A stretch of DNA of 64,000 nt from Stenotrophomonas maltophilia D457 (GCF_000284595.1 NC_017671.1:2017001-2081000); one strand, 5' to 3'. Shown: positions 18,755 to 27,394, numbered from the stretch's first letter. Program-made: numbers and translations. Notes: generated by a model from the sequence alone, not told the origin.

Positions 18755-19744
18755 ATGCCCTGGCTTGTGATGGGCGCGCTGCTGGGGCTCGCCCTGCTCA
18801 GTGCGTTGCTGACCTGGGCTGCGCGGGGCTATGCACTGCGCCAGCAGTTGATGGACCAGCCGGGCGAGCGTCGCAGCCATAGCGTTGCCACCCCGCGCGG
18901 TGGCGGCATCGCCATCGTCATCAGCCTGCTGGTGACCGCCGGCGTGGCCATCTGGGCCTGGCCCGAAAGCACGCCGACGGTGCTGGGGGCCAGCCTTGGG
19001 CTGGTGCTGGTGGCCGGTATCGGCTGGTGGGACGACCACAAGCCCCTGCCGGCGATGCGTCGCCTGCTGGTGCATTTCATCGCCGCAGCGCTGTTGGCCG
19101 GCCTGGTCAAGGTGAATGGTGGCAGCTGGCTGTTGGCGGTGCTGGTGCTGCTGTTCACCGCGTCGCTGATCAACATCTGGAACTTCATGGACGGCATCAA
19201 TGGCATCGCCGCCAGCCAGGCCGTTGTGGCGATGCTGGGGCTGGCGCCGGTACTGCCGTGGCCCTATTCACTGGCCGCCGTGGCGCTGGGCCTGGCCTGC
19301 CTTGGATTCCTGCCGTTCAACTTCCCTCGCGCCCGGATCTTCATGGGCGATGTTGGAAGCGGCGCGCTGGGGTATGCGGTCGCAGTGGTGCTGGCGATCG
19401 CCAGCGTGCGTACCGATATCAACTGGATCCTGCTGCTGGTACCGGTTTCGCCGTTCCTCGTGGACGCGGGCTTCACACTGCTGGCGCGCATCATTTCCGG
19501 ACAACGCTGGATGGAACCCCATACCCAGCATGTCTACCAGCGCGCGGTGCAGGCAGGAGCCAGTCACCCGCAGGTGACAGGGATGTACTTTGCTTTGGGT
19601 CTGTTCAGTATTACAGTGTTCAATGTCTGCTCCAATTTGCAGCCGAGGTGGGAGGCTGTCGTGGCGATCGCGTGGTTCATCGCGCTGAGCGTCCTCTGGC
19701 TCCTCCTGCGCAATGGAATGCGCCACCGACAAGGAATTACCTGA
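18755..19744 (+). CDS. WecA/WbpL-type undecaprenyl-phosphate sugar-1-phosphate transferase (GT4)
   Basis: This 329-residue polytopic enzyme belongs to the MraY/WecA family. The family motifs are GWWDDHKPLPAMRRL (Mg-binding Asp pair), INIWNFMDGINGIA, and FMGDVGSGALGY; RWMEPHTQHVYQRAV is the basic C-terminal loop with the H-x-x-H/Y motif. About nine TM segments are visible. It should load the first sugar phosphate, probably GlcNAc or a FucNAc derivative, onto undecaprenyl phosphate to start O-antigen-type synthesis. It sits next to a WbpM-like dehydratase, as wbpL and wbpM do in Pseudomonas aeruginosa. The acceptor sugar is not known. Confidence 0.9.
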   Translation: MPWLVMGALLGLALLSALLTWAARGYALRQQLMDQPGERRSHSVATPRGGGIAIVISLLVTAGVAIWAWPESTPTVLGASLGLVLVAGIGWWDDHKPLPAMRRLLVHFIAAALLAGLVKVNGGSWLLAVLVLLFTASLINIWNFMDGINGIAASQAVVAMLGLAPVLPWPYSLAAVALGLACLGFLPFNFPRARIFMGDVGSGALGYAVAVVLAIASVRTDINWILLLVPVSPFLVDAGFTLLARIISGQRWMEPHTQHVYQRAVQAGASHPQVTGMYFALGLFSITVFNVCSNLQPRWEAVVAIAWFIALSVLWLLLRNGMRHRQGIT

Positions 19745-19747
19745 ATT

Positions 19748-21661
19748 ATGGCTTCACCCTGGCGGGACAGAATCCTCGGCCTGATGCCGCGTTCGGCCAT
19801 CGTCTGCCACGACCTCTTCATGGTCTGGGCATGCTGGCAGCTGCTCCATGCAGGGCGTTACTCGATCCTGCCCAACGCCCCGGCGCTGCCCCTGTGGAAC
19901 GTCGATACCACCCTGGTCCTGCTGCTGCAGGGCCTGGTGTTCTGGCGCGTGGGCCTGTACCGCGGCCTGTGGCGGTTTGCCAGCGTCAGCGACCTGCTGA
20001 ACATCTTCAAGGCCAGCTTCATCGGCATGGTGGCCATCATCCTGGTGCTGATGTGGAAGCGCTTCGACGGCGTACCCATGTCGGTGCTGGTGATCTACCC
20101 GTTCGCGCTGTCGGCACTGCTCGGCGCGCCGCGCCTGCTGTACCGCGCCTGGAAGGACTACCAGGCACTGCAGTCCGATTCCAGCGCCCGCCGCGTGCTG
20201 ATCCTCGGCGCCGGCCAGGCGGCCGAGACCCTGGTGCGCGACCTGCGCCGCTCCGGCAACTTCGAGCCGGTCGGCCTGCTCGACGATGCACCGCACCTGC
20301 GTGGCGCCAAGCTGCAGGGCCTGCCGATCCTGGGCACGCTGGATGACGCGCCGACGGTGGTCCGCGAGACCGCTGCCAAGCTGCTGGTCATTGCCATGCC
20401 GTCGCTGGACGCCGCAGGCATGCAGCGCGTCGTCGCGATCTGCGAAAGCACCGGCGTGCCGTTCCGTACCGTGCCCAAGCTCAGTGACATCCTGCAGGGC
20501 CAGTCGCTGCCGGGCCAGCTGAAGGAAGTGGCGATCGAGGACCTGCTGGGGCGCAAGCCGATCATGCCGGACTGGAACCTGATCCGCGGCTGGTTGGGTG
20601 GGCGCACCGTGATGGTTACCGGCGCCGGTGGTTCGATCGGCTCGGAGCTGTGCCGCCAGTGCGCGCGGCATGGTGCCGGTCGCATCATCCTGCTGGAGAT
20701 CAGCGAGCTGCTGCTGCTGACCATCGAGGGCGAGCTGCGTCGCAGCTTCCCCGATGTCGAGATCGAGGCGGTGCTGGGCGACTGCGGTGACCCGGCGGTG
20801 ATCCGCCACGCGCTGTCGCTGCACCCCGTCGATACCGCTTTCCATGCGGCCGCCTACAAGCATGTACCGGTGCTGGAACGCCAGCTGCGTGAAGCAGTGC
20901 GCAACAACATCCTGGCGACCGAGAACGTCGCGCGCGCCTGCCTGGAAGCCCGCGTGGAGCATTTCGTGTTCATCTCCACCGACAAGGCGGTCGACCCGGT
21001 CAATGCGCTGGGCGCAAGCAAGCGCTACGCCGAGATGATCTGCCAGAGCCTGGACCAGAAGTCCACGCATACCCGTTTCGTCACGGTGCGCTTCGGCAAC
21101 GTGCTGGCGTCGGCCGGCAGCGTGGTGCCGCTGTTCCGCGAGCAGATCCTGCGCGGTGGCCCGGTCACGGTCACCGACCCGGAAGTCAGCCGCTACTTCA
21201 TGACCATTCCCGAGGCCTGCCAGCTGATCCTGCAGGCGGCCGCATCGGCGTCGCATGGTGCGATCTATACCCTCGACATGGGCGAGCCGGTGCCGATCCG
21301 CGTGCTGGCCGAACAGATGATCCGCCTGACCGGCAAGCAGCCGTACAAGGACATCCAGATCATCTATACCGGCCTGCGTCCGGGCGAGAAGCTGCACGAG
21401 ACGCTGTTCTATTCGGACGAAGATTACCGCTCCACCGCGCACCCGAAGATTCTTGAAGCCGGCGTGCGTACGTTCTCGCGCGACCTGGTGCTGGGCAACG
21501 TTCCGCGCCTGCGCGAGGCGATTGCCAGCTACGACACCGCCCGCATCCAGGAAATCCTGTTTGCGACGATGCCGGAATTCTCGCCAATCGAACAGGATGC
21601 TTACATTTCATCCGCTAAAGTCGTGCCTTTTCCGGCACGTGAGGCCAACAGGCACCAATGA
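19748..21661 (+). CDS. WbpM/CapD-like membrane-bound nucleoside-diphosphate-sugar 4,6-dehydratase
   Basis: The 637-residue protein has about four N-terminal TM helices, a Rossmann-like CoA-binding region (RRVLILGAGQAAETLV) and a C-terminal SDR domain with NAD motif TGAGGSIGSELCRQ. The substrate segment is HAAAYKHVPVLE, followed by FISTDKAVDPVNALGASKRYAE. As in WbpM/FlaA1, the SDR Tyr of Y-x-x-x-K is absent; here it is Leu (NALGASK). The expected reaction is UDP-GlcNAc C6 dehydration on the route to QuiNAc/FucNAc-type sugars. It begins 3 bp after the GT4 gene and overlaps galU by 4 bp. Confidence 0.92.
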   Translation: MASPWRDRILGLMPRSAIVCHDLFMVWACWQLLHAGRYSILPNAPALPLWNVDTTLVLLLQGLVFWRVGLYRGLWRFASVSDLLNIFKASFIGMVAIILVLMWKRFDGVPMSVLVIYPFALSALLGAPRLLYRAWKDYQALQSDSSARRVLILGAGQAAETLVRDLRRSGNFEPVGLLDDAPHLRGAKLQGLPILGTLDDAPTVVRETAAKLLVIAMPSLDAAGMQRVVAICESTGVPFRTVPKLSDILQGQSLPGQLKEVAIEDLLGRKPIMPDWNLIRGWLGGRTVMVTGAGGSIGSELCRQCARHGAGRIILLEISELLLLTIEGELRRSFPDVEIEAVLGDCGDPAVIRHALSLHPVDTAFHAAAYKHVPVLERQLREAVRNNILATENVARACLEARVEHFVFISTDKAVDPVNALGASKRYAEMICQSLDQKSTHTRFVTVRFGNVLASAGSVVPLFREQILRGGPVTVTDPEVSRYFMTIPEACQLILQAAASASHGAIYTLDMGEPVPIRVLAEQMIRLTGKQPYKDIQIIYTGLRPGEKLHETLFYSDEDYRSTAHPKILEAGVRTFSRDLVLGNVPRLREAIASYDTARIQEILFATMPEFSPIEQDAYISSAKVVPFPAREANRHQ

Positions 21662-22536
21662 GCAAGCGAATTCGCAAAGCAGTTTTCCCGGTGGCAGGAT
21701 TGGGGACGCGTTTTTTGCCAGCAACCAAGACTGTGCCGAAGGAGATGCTGCCGATCATTGATCGGCCGCTGATCCAGTACGCGGTGGATGAGGCGATCGA
21801 AGCCGGCTGTGACACGCTGGTGTTCATCACCAACCGCTACAAGCACGCCGTTGCCGACTATTTCGACAAGGCGTACGAGCTGGAGCAGAAGCTTGAGCGC
21901 GCTGGCAAGCAGGAGCAGCTGGAACTGATCCGGCACGTGCTCCCCAATGGTGTGCGCGCGATCTTCGTGACCCAGGCCGAGGCGCTGGGCCTCGGGCACG
22001 CGGTGCTGTGTGCCAGGTCGGTGATCGGTGACGAGCCGTTTGCCGTACTGCTGCCCGACGACCTGATCTGGAACCGCGGTGCGGGCGCGCTGAAGCAGAT
22101 GGCCGACCTCAACGAAGCCAGTGGCGCCAGCGTGATCGCGGTCGAAGACGTGCCGCACGATAAGACCGCCAGTTACGGCATCGTCGCCACCGACGCGTTC
22201 GATGGCCGCAAGGGCCGTATTTCGCAGATCGTCGAGAAGCCGAAGCCGGAGGACGCGCCGAGCGACTTGGCGGTGGTGGGCCGTTACGTGCTCAGCCCGA
22301 AGATCTTCGAGCTGCTGGAACAGACCCAGACCGGTGCCGGCGGCGAGATCCAGCTGACCGATGCGATTGCCGAGCTGCTGAAGACCGAAGAAGTCGATGC
22401 CTATCGTTTCGAGGGCACCCGCTTCGACTGCGGCACGCACCTGGGTCTGGTGGAGGCGACGATCCGCTTCGCGCTGGACAACCCGAAGCTGGCTGGCCCG
22501 GCGCGGGAGAAGCTGGCGGCGATGCTGGCGGAATAA
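21658..22536 (+). CDS. galU: UTP-glucose-1-phosphate uridylyltransferase
   Basis: The 292-residue nucleotidyltransferase makes UDP-glucose for LPS, exopolysaccharide and osmoprotectant synthesis. GLGTRFLPATKTVPKEMLPI is the signature N-terminal loop. PLIQYAVDEAIEAG, FAVLLPDDLI and GGEIQLTDAIAEL follow as in E. coli GalU. Its ATG overlaps the stop of the WbpM-like gene (ATGA), so it is the last gene of the lapA-galU run. A repeat cluster follows. Confidence 0.97.
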   Translation: MSKRIRKAVFPVAGLGTRFLPATKTVPKEMLPIIDRPLIQYAVDEAIEAGCDTLVFITNRYKHAVADYFDKAYELEQKLERAGKQEQLELIRHVLPNGVRAIFVTQAEALGLGHAVLCARSVIGDEPFAVLLPDDLIWNRGAGALKQMADLNEASGASVIAVEDVPHDKTASYGIVATDAFDGRKGRISQIVEKPKPEDAPSDLAVVGRYVLSPKIFELLEQTQTGAGGEIQLTDAIAELLKTEEVDAYRFEGTRFDCGTHLGLVEATIRFALDNPKLAGPAREKLAAMLAE

Positions 22537-22582
22537 GGGTTTTATCAAGCGCTCCGTGCGGCGCCTTGATTGATACGTGGGG

Positions 22583-22686
22583 GAGGGGGCGGGTGGCCCT
22601 CTCCAAAACACGCCAAAGCCCTTCAATGGTGCTCGATGGCGCCATCCATGGCGCCAACGGTTTTGGAGAGGGCCATCCGCCCCCTC
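22583..22686. repeat. Nested palindrome element 1
   Basis: Two 26-bp inverted arms (22583-22608 and 22661-22686, one mismatch) flank an inner palindrome, tggcgccat-cc-atggcgcca (22637-22656). Total size is 104 bp. It lies just downstream of galU. Confidence 0.85.
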
Positions 22687-22749
22687 TCGACAGTTTCCGT
22701 GTGGCGCGGACGGGAAGGGCGGAATCAAAGGCAGAAGCAAAAGCAAAAA

Positions 22750-22772
22750 GGCAGCCACTGGCTGCCTTTTTT
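22750..22772 (+). terminator. Bidirectional terminator hairpin downstream of galU
   Basis: ggcagcc-act-ggctgcc is a perfect seven-bp stem followed by six T on the plus strand and preceded by A on the other. It is 213 bp past galU and serves either galU or the converging thiolase operon. Confidence 0.75.
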
Positions 22773-22780
22773 CGTGGGTT

Positions 22781-22819
22781 GGGGTCAGATCCCTTTGCGC
22801 AGCAAAGGGATCTGACCCC
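22781..22819. repeat. GGGGTCAGATCC hairpin repeat
   Basis: ggggtcagatcccttt...aaagggatctgacccc is a nearly perfect inverted repeat with a seven-base loop. The same arm sequence, with small changes, occurs at 27484-27562, 34399-34439 and 38021-38112. Confidence 0.85.
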
Positions 22820-22872
22820 AGCCTTTGACCCTGCCTTTGCTCATCCCTCCGCCGCGGGGAGGCTGGAAGGGC

Positions 22873-22972
22873 CGGGTTGGCAGGGCTGCCCGGGACCGTT
22901 GGCGCCATGGATGGCGCCATCGAGCCCCCATGGAAGGGTTCACGGCGTGTCCCGGGCAGCCCTGCCAACCCG
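22873..22972. repeat. Nested palindrome element 2
   Basis: Perfect 24-bp inverted arms (22873-22896 and 22949-22972) enclose the inner palindrome tggcgccat-gg-atggcgcca (22900-22919), the same inner core as element 1 at 22583-22686. Total size is 100 bp; it ends 40 bp before the thiolase gene. With element 1, the terminator and the hairpin it fills the gene-free stretch 22537-23011. Confidence 0.85.
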
Positions 22973-23011
22973 ACCCACGCCATGAAGCCCAACGAGGCAA
23001 CGCCTTGAACC

Positions 23012-24220
23012 TTACAGCGCCTCGAAAATACCCGCCGCACCCATGCCGGTGCCGATGCACATCGTCACCATGCCGTACTTCTGCTGGCGACGACGCAGGC
23101 CGTGCAGCAGGGTTGCGGTACGGATCGCGCCGGTCGCACCCAGCGGGTGGCCCAGGGCAATCGCGCCGCCCAGCGGGTTGACCTTGGCCGGGTCCAGGCC
23201 GCAGTCACGGATCACCGCCAGCGACTGCGCGGCGAAGGCTTCGTTGAGCTCGATCCAGTCCAGCTGGTCCTGGGTCAGGCCGGCCTGCTTCAGTGCCTTC
23301 GGGATCGCGGCGATCGGGCCGATGCCCATCACTTCCGGGCGCACGCCGGCCACCGAGAAGCTGACGAAACGGGCCAGCGGGGTCAGGCCGTAATCCTTGA
23401 TCGCCTGCTCCGAGGCCAGCAGCACGGCGCCGGCGCCGTCGCTCATCTGCGACGAGTTGCCGGCGGTGACGGTGCCGCCGAACTGGCCGTTGCGGAACAC
23501 CGGGCGCAGCTTGGCCAGGCCTTCGGCCGAGGAGTCCGGGCGGGGGCCTTCGTCGGTGTCGGCGATCTTGTTGCGGGTGATGATGCGCTGGCCGTCGGCC
23601 AGGTCCGGCAGGTGCGAGACGATCTCGTACGGGCTGATCTCGTTCTTGAACTCGCCGTTCTGGATCGCGGCCATGGCCTTCTGGTGCGAGGCCAGGGCAA
23701 AGGCGTCCTGGTCTTCGCGCGAGACCTTCCACTCTTCGGCGACCTTCTCGGCGGTGATGCCCATGCCGTAGGCGATGGCAACGTGGTCGTTGTCGAACAC
23801 GCTCGGCGCCATGGCGATCTTGTTGCCCATCATCGGCACCATCGACATCGACTCGGTGCCGCCGGCCAGCATCAGGTCGGCGTTGCCCAGGCGGATCGCG
23901 TCGGCGGCCTGCGCCACGGCCTGCAGGCCGGAGGAGCAGAAGCGGTTCACGGTCTGTGCGGCGATGGTGTTCGGCAGGCCGGCCAGCAGCACGCCGATGC
24001 GGGCCACGTTCATGCCCTGCTCGGCTTCCGGCATGGCGCAACCGATGATGGCGTCATCGATGCGGTTGACGTCCACGCCCGGGGCCTGGGCGACGACGCT
24101 GCGCAGCACGTGCGCAAGCATGTCGTCGGGGCGGGTGTTGCGGAACATGCCCTTGGGCGCCTTGCCAACCGGGGTACGGGTGGCGGCGACGATGTAGGCG
24201 TCCTGGATTTGCTTGGTCAT
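23012..24220 (-). CDS. fadA: Acetyl-CoA C-acyltransferase (3-ketoacyl-CoA thiolase)
   Basis: This 402-residue thiolase catalyses the last step of beta-oxidation. The acyl-accepting Cys95 is in NRFCSSGLQAVA, the catalytic His358 in GGAIALGHPLGATGA, and the second Cys388 in CIGTGMGAAGIFE. The length fits the degradative class. It is downstream of the multifunctional FadB-type enzyme on the same strand, separated by 74 bp containing a small palindrome. It is controlled together with it by the TetR regulator upstream if the operon is read through. Confidence 0.95.
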   Translation of the reverse strand: MTKQIQDAYIVAATRTPVGKAPKGMFRNTRPDDMLAHVLRSVVAQAPGVDVNRIDDAIIGCAMPEAEQGMNVARIGVLLAGLPNTIAAQTVNRFCSSGLQAVAQAADAIRLGNADLMLAGGTESMSMVPMMGNKIAMAPSVFDNDHVAIAYGMGITAEKVAEEWKVSREDQDAFALASHQKAMAAIQNGEFKNEISPYEIVSHLPDLADGQRIITRNKIADTDEGPRPDSSAEGLAKLRPVFRNGQFGGTVTAGNSSQMSDGAGAVLLASEQAIKDYGLTPLARFVSFSVAGVRPEVMGIGPIAAIPKALKQAGLTQDQLDWIELNEAFAAQSLAVIRDCGLDPAKVNPLGGAIALGHPLGATGAIRTATLLHGLRRRQQKYGMVTMCIGTGMGAAGIFEAL

Positions 24221-24250
24221 TGCAGTGATCTCTTGAATTTTTTAGCCGGA

Positions 24251-24271
24251 GTGCCGACCAACGGTCGGCAC
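24251..24271. repeat. Small palindrome within the fad operon
   Basis: gtgccgacc-aac-ggtcggcac has perfect nine-bp arms and lies between fadB and fadA. Similar arms recur at 39101-39121. It may give the two reading frames different mRNA stability. Confidence 0.75.
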
Positions 24272-24294
24272 CCACCGGAAGCAGGGATGGGCGA

Positions 24295-26667
24295 TCAGTT
24301 ACGCAGCGGCTTGCCGGTCTTCAGCATGTGCGCGATGCGGGCCTGGGTCTTTTCCTGCTGGGCCAGTTCGACGAAGTGCTTGCGCTCCAGGGTCAGCAGC
24401 CACTCTTCGTCGACCAGGGTGCCGCGGTCGACCTTGCCACCGCACAGCACGGTAGCGATGCGCTCGGCGATCTCGTAGTCGTACGGGCTGATGAAGCGGC
24501 CTTCCAGCATGTTGACCAGCATCATCTTGAAGGTGGCGATACCCACGTCACCGGCCACCTGGATGCGGCGTGCCGGCAGCGGCGGGCGGTAACCCGCTTC
24601 GGCCAGGGCGCGTGCTTCGGCCTTGGCGATGTGCAGGGCCTCGTAGCTGTTGAACACCACCTTGTCGGTGCTGCGCAGCAGGCCCAGTTCCTTGGCGTTG
24701 ACCGCCGAGTTGGACACCTTGGCCATCGCCACGGTCTCGAAGGTCTTCTTCAGTTCGGCGAACACGTCGCCGCCCGGGCCCGCGGCCTGCGAGGCGCGCA
24801 CGGCCAGTTCCTTCAGGCCACCACCGGCCGGCAGCAGGCCGACGCCGGCCTCGACCAGGCCGATGTAGCTTTCCAGGAAGGCCACGGTCTTGGCGCTGTG
24901 CATCTGGAACTCGCAGCCGCCACCCAGGGCCAGGCCGCGCACGGCAGCCACCACTGGCACCAGCGAGTACTTGATGCGCTGGCTGGTGCGCTGGAAGTTG
25001 GCAACCATTTCTTCGAACTGGTCGACCTTGCCGGCCTGCAGCAGGCCCAGCGCGCCGGCCAGGTCGGCACCGGCGGAGAAGGGTTCCTTCTGCTGCCAGA
25101 TCACCAGGCCCTGGAAGTCCTTCTCGGCGCGGCTCACGCATTCCTGCAGGCCGTCCAGCACCTGGTCGGACACGGTGTTCATCTTGGTCTTGAAGCTGAC
25201 CACGGCGATGCCATCACCATCGTGCCACATGCGCAGGCCGTCGTTCTCGAACACGGTCTCGCCCGGCGCGAACGTTTCGCCCAGCAGCGGATCGGGGAAG
25301 CGCTGGCGCTGGTACACCGGCAGCGACGAGCGCGGCAGCTTGGCGTTGCGCGACGGGCTGTAGCTGCCTTCGGCGGCATGCACGCCATCGCGGCCATCGA
25401 ACACCCAGTCCGGCAGCGGCGCGCTGCTCATGCTCTTGCCGGCCACGATGTCATCGGCGATCCACTGTGCGACCTGCTTCCAGCCGGCAGCCTGCCAGGT
25501 CTCGAACGGGCCCAGCGACCAGCCGTAGCCCCAGCGGATGGCCAGGTCGACGTCGCGCGCGGTCTCGGCGATGTCGGCCAGGTGGTAGGCGCTGTAGTGG
25601 AACAGGTCGCGGAAGGTCGCCCACAGGAACTGCGCCTGCGGGTGCTGGCTCTCGCGCAACTTGGCGAACTTCTCGGCCGGGTTCCTGATCTTCAGGATCT
25701 CGACCACTTCCGGCGCGGCAGCGCGATCGGCCGGACGGTAGTCCTGCTTCTCCAGGTCCAGCACCACAATGTCCTTGCCGACCTTGCGGAAGATGCCGGC
25801 ACCGGTCTTCTGGCCCAGCGCGCCCTTGGAAATCAGCGCGTCCAGCCACTTCGGCGACTTGAAGAATTCATGCCACGGGTCATTCGGCAGGGTGTCGCCC
25901 ATGGTCTTGATGACGTGGGCCATGGTGTCCAGGCCGACCACGTCGGAGGTGCGGTAGGTGGCCGACTTCGGGCGGCCGACCAGCGGACCGGTCAGGCCGT
26001 CCACTTCATCGAAGCCCAGGCCGAACTGCTGGGTGTGGTGGATGGTGGACAGGATCGAGAACACGCCGATGCGGTTGCCGATGAAGTTCGGGGTGTCCTT
26101 GGCGTACACCACGCCCTTGCCCAGGGTGGTGACCAGGAACTCTTCCAGGCCTTCCAGCACGGCGGCGTCGGTGGTGGTGGCCGGGATCAGCTCGGCCAGG
26201 TGCATGTAGCGCGGCGGGTTGAAGAAGTGCACGCCGCAGAAGCGGTGGCGCAGCTGCTCGGGCAGCACGTCGGCCAGCTTGTTGATGCCCAGGCCCGAGG
26301 TGTTGGAGGCCAGCACCGCGTGGTCGGCCACGAACGGCGCGATCTTCTTGTACAGGTCCTGCTTCCAGTCCATGCGCTCGGCGATGGCCTCGATGATCAG
26401 GTCGCAGTCCTTCAGCTGCTCCAGGCCGGACTCGTAGTTGGCCGGAGTGATGGCTTCGGCCAGCGACTTGCTGGCCAGCGGTGCCGGGCTCAGCTTGCCC
26501 AGGTTGGCGATTGCCTTCAGCACGATGCCGTCGGCCGGACCCTCCTTGGCGGGCAGGTCGAACAGCACGGTGTCGACGCCAGCGTTGGTGAGGTGGGCAG
26601 CGATCTGGGCACCCATGACGCCGGCACCCAGCACGGCGGCGCGGCGGACTAGCAGGGAATTGGACAT
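24295..26667 (-). CDS. fadB: 3-hydroxyacyl-CoA dehydrogenase / enoyl-CoA hydratase (FadB-type, dehydrogenase first)
   Basis: The 790-residue multifunctional protein has its NAD-binding hydroxyacyl-CoA dehydrogenase domain at the N-terminus (AVLGAGVMGAQIAAHLTNAG, residues ~12-31) and the enoyl-CoA hydratase domain near the C-terminus (PVVAAVRGLALGGGCEFQMH, around residue 585). This is the reverse of E. coli FadB and matches the FadN/long-chain type. ENRIGVF-like NFIGNRIGVF is the dehydrogenase motif. It oxidises fatty acyl-CoA intermediates before thiolysis by FadA. It lies 39 bp downstream of the TetR regulator, so the order of transcription is regulator, fadB, fadA. Confidence 0.93.
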   Translation of the reverse strand: MSNSLLVRRAAVLGAGVMGAQIAAHLTNAGVDTVLFDLPAKEGPADGIVLKAIANLGKLSPAPLASKSLAEAITPANYESGLEQLKDCDLIIEAIAERMDWKQDLYKKIAPFVADHAVLASNTSGLGINKLADVLPEQLRHRFCGVHFFNPPRYMHLAELIPATTTDAAVLEGLEEFLVTTLGKGVVYAKDTPNFIGNRIGVFSILSTIHHTQQFGLGFDEVDGLTGPLVGRPKSATYRTSDVVGLDTMAHVIKTMGDTLPNDPWHEFFKSPKWLDALISKGALGQKTGAGIFRKVGKDIVVLDLEKQDYRPADRAAAPEVVEILKIRNPAEKFAKLRESQHPQAQFLWATFRDLFHYSAYHLADIAETARDVDLAIRWGYGWSLGPFETWQAAGWKQVAQWIADDIVAGKSMSSAPLPDWVFDGRDGVHAAEGSYSPSRNAKLPRSSLPVYQRQRFPDPLLGETFAPGETVFENDGLRMWHDGDGIAVVSFKTKMNTVSDQVLDGLQECVSRAEKDFQGLVIWQQKEPFSAGADLAGALGLLQAGKVDQFEEMVANFQRTSQRIKYSLVPVVAAVRGLALGGGCEFQMHSAKTVAFLESYIGLVEAGVGLLPAGGGLKELAVRASQAAGPGGDVFAELKKTFETVAMAKVSNSAVNAKELGLLRSTDKVVFNSYEALHIAKAEARALAEAGYRPPLPARRIQVAGDVGIATFKMMLVNMLEGRFISPYDYEIAERIATVLCGGKVDRGTLVDEEWLLTLERKHFVELAQQEKTQARIAHMLKTGKPLRN

Positions 26668-26706
26668 GGTGTAGGGCCTTTGTTGGTCAGCAGTTACTGG
26701 GTGGAA

Positions 26707-27360
26707 TCAAAGGGAAGCGGGCAGGGCGCTGGCGCGAGCGGCGGCGCGGAACCCGGCTTCGGCGAAATGGATCAGTTCGTGGGCGGCATGGGCACGATGC
26801 GCCGCTTCAGTGACACCGGCGGGACGCTTGATCAGCCCGAAGTCGGCCATGGCATAGGTGAGCGAGCCGGCCAGGAAATCCAGGCGCCAGTACAGCTCTT
26901 CCTTGCTCAGGTCGGGTACGCACTCGCCGATGGCCTTGCCGAACGCACGCAGCACGTGGCCGTAGTGGTCGGACAGGAACTTGCGCAGGTTGTCGTTCTT
27001 CTCGGCGTAGGCGCGGGCGATCACGCGCACGAAGGCACCGCCGTTCTGGCGGTCCTGGGCCAGCGCCAATGCCGGCTCGACGAACGCGGCCAGCACCGGG
27101 CGCAGCTGCCCGGGGTGTTCGCTGCGGGCGCGTTCGAGCTGCGACAGGCGGGCGCCGGTCATCTCGTCCATGCGGCGGCGGAACACCTCGTTGACCAGGT
27201 TCTCCTTGGAGCCGAAGTGGTAGTTGACCGCTGCGATGTTGACGTCGGCCTGGCTGGTCACCTGGCGCAGCGAAGTGCCGGCGAAGCCGTGCTGTGCGAA
27301 CAGCTCCTCGGCCGCGCCGAGAATGCGGTCCTTGGTCGAGAAGTGGGCGGGTTTGGCCAT
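26707..27360 (-). CDS. TetR-family transcriptional regulator of beta-oxidation (PsrA-like)
   Basis: The 217-residue reading starts MAKPAHFSTKDRIL; a start seven codons upstream is possible but would overlap the operator. The N-terminal HTH is clear: ILGAAEELFAQHGFAGTSL then QVTSQADVNIAAVNYHFGSKE. The C-terminal ligand domain has the YWRLDFLAGSLTYAMAD block found in PsrA/CerR-type members. Its gene leads the fadB-fadA operon and a palindrome starts 16 bp upstream. It is therefore expected to repress the operon and itself until long-chain acyl-CoA or fatty acid binds; this role is inferred from family and context. Confidence 0.9.
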   Translation of the reverse strand: MAKPAHFSTKDRILGAAEELFAQHGFAGTSLRQVTSQADVNIAAVNYHFGSKENLVNEVFRRRMDEMTGARLSQLERARSEHPGQLRPVLAAFVEPALALAQDRQNGGAFVRVIARAYAEKNDNLRKFLSDHYGHVLRAFGKAIGECVPDLSKEELYWRLDFLAGSLTYAMADFGLIKRPAGVTEAAHRAHAAHELIHFAEAGFRAAARASALPASL

Positions 27361-27376
27361 CGGCGGGCGGACCTTA

Positions 27377-27394
27377 ATCAAACGATTGTTTGAT
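27377..27394. promoter_or_regulatory. Probable operator for the TetR/PsrA-like regulator
   Basis: atcaaac-gatt-gtttgat has perfect seven-bp inverted arms. CAAAC(N4)GTTTG agrees with the known PsrA box. It is just upstream of the regulator's start and overlaps a possible -10 (tagtat on the minus strand, 27393-27398), a position suited to repression. Confidence 0.8.

Noticed and set aside
19754..21442. A 562-codon minus-strand frame opposite the WbpM-like gene
   Set aside because: Same type of antisense shadow; composition is unlike real proteins in the window.
24328..26652. A 774-codon plus-strand frame opposite fadB
   Set aside because: His/Gln/Gly-rich shadow of the fadB frame, without any recognisable motif or start signal.
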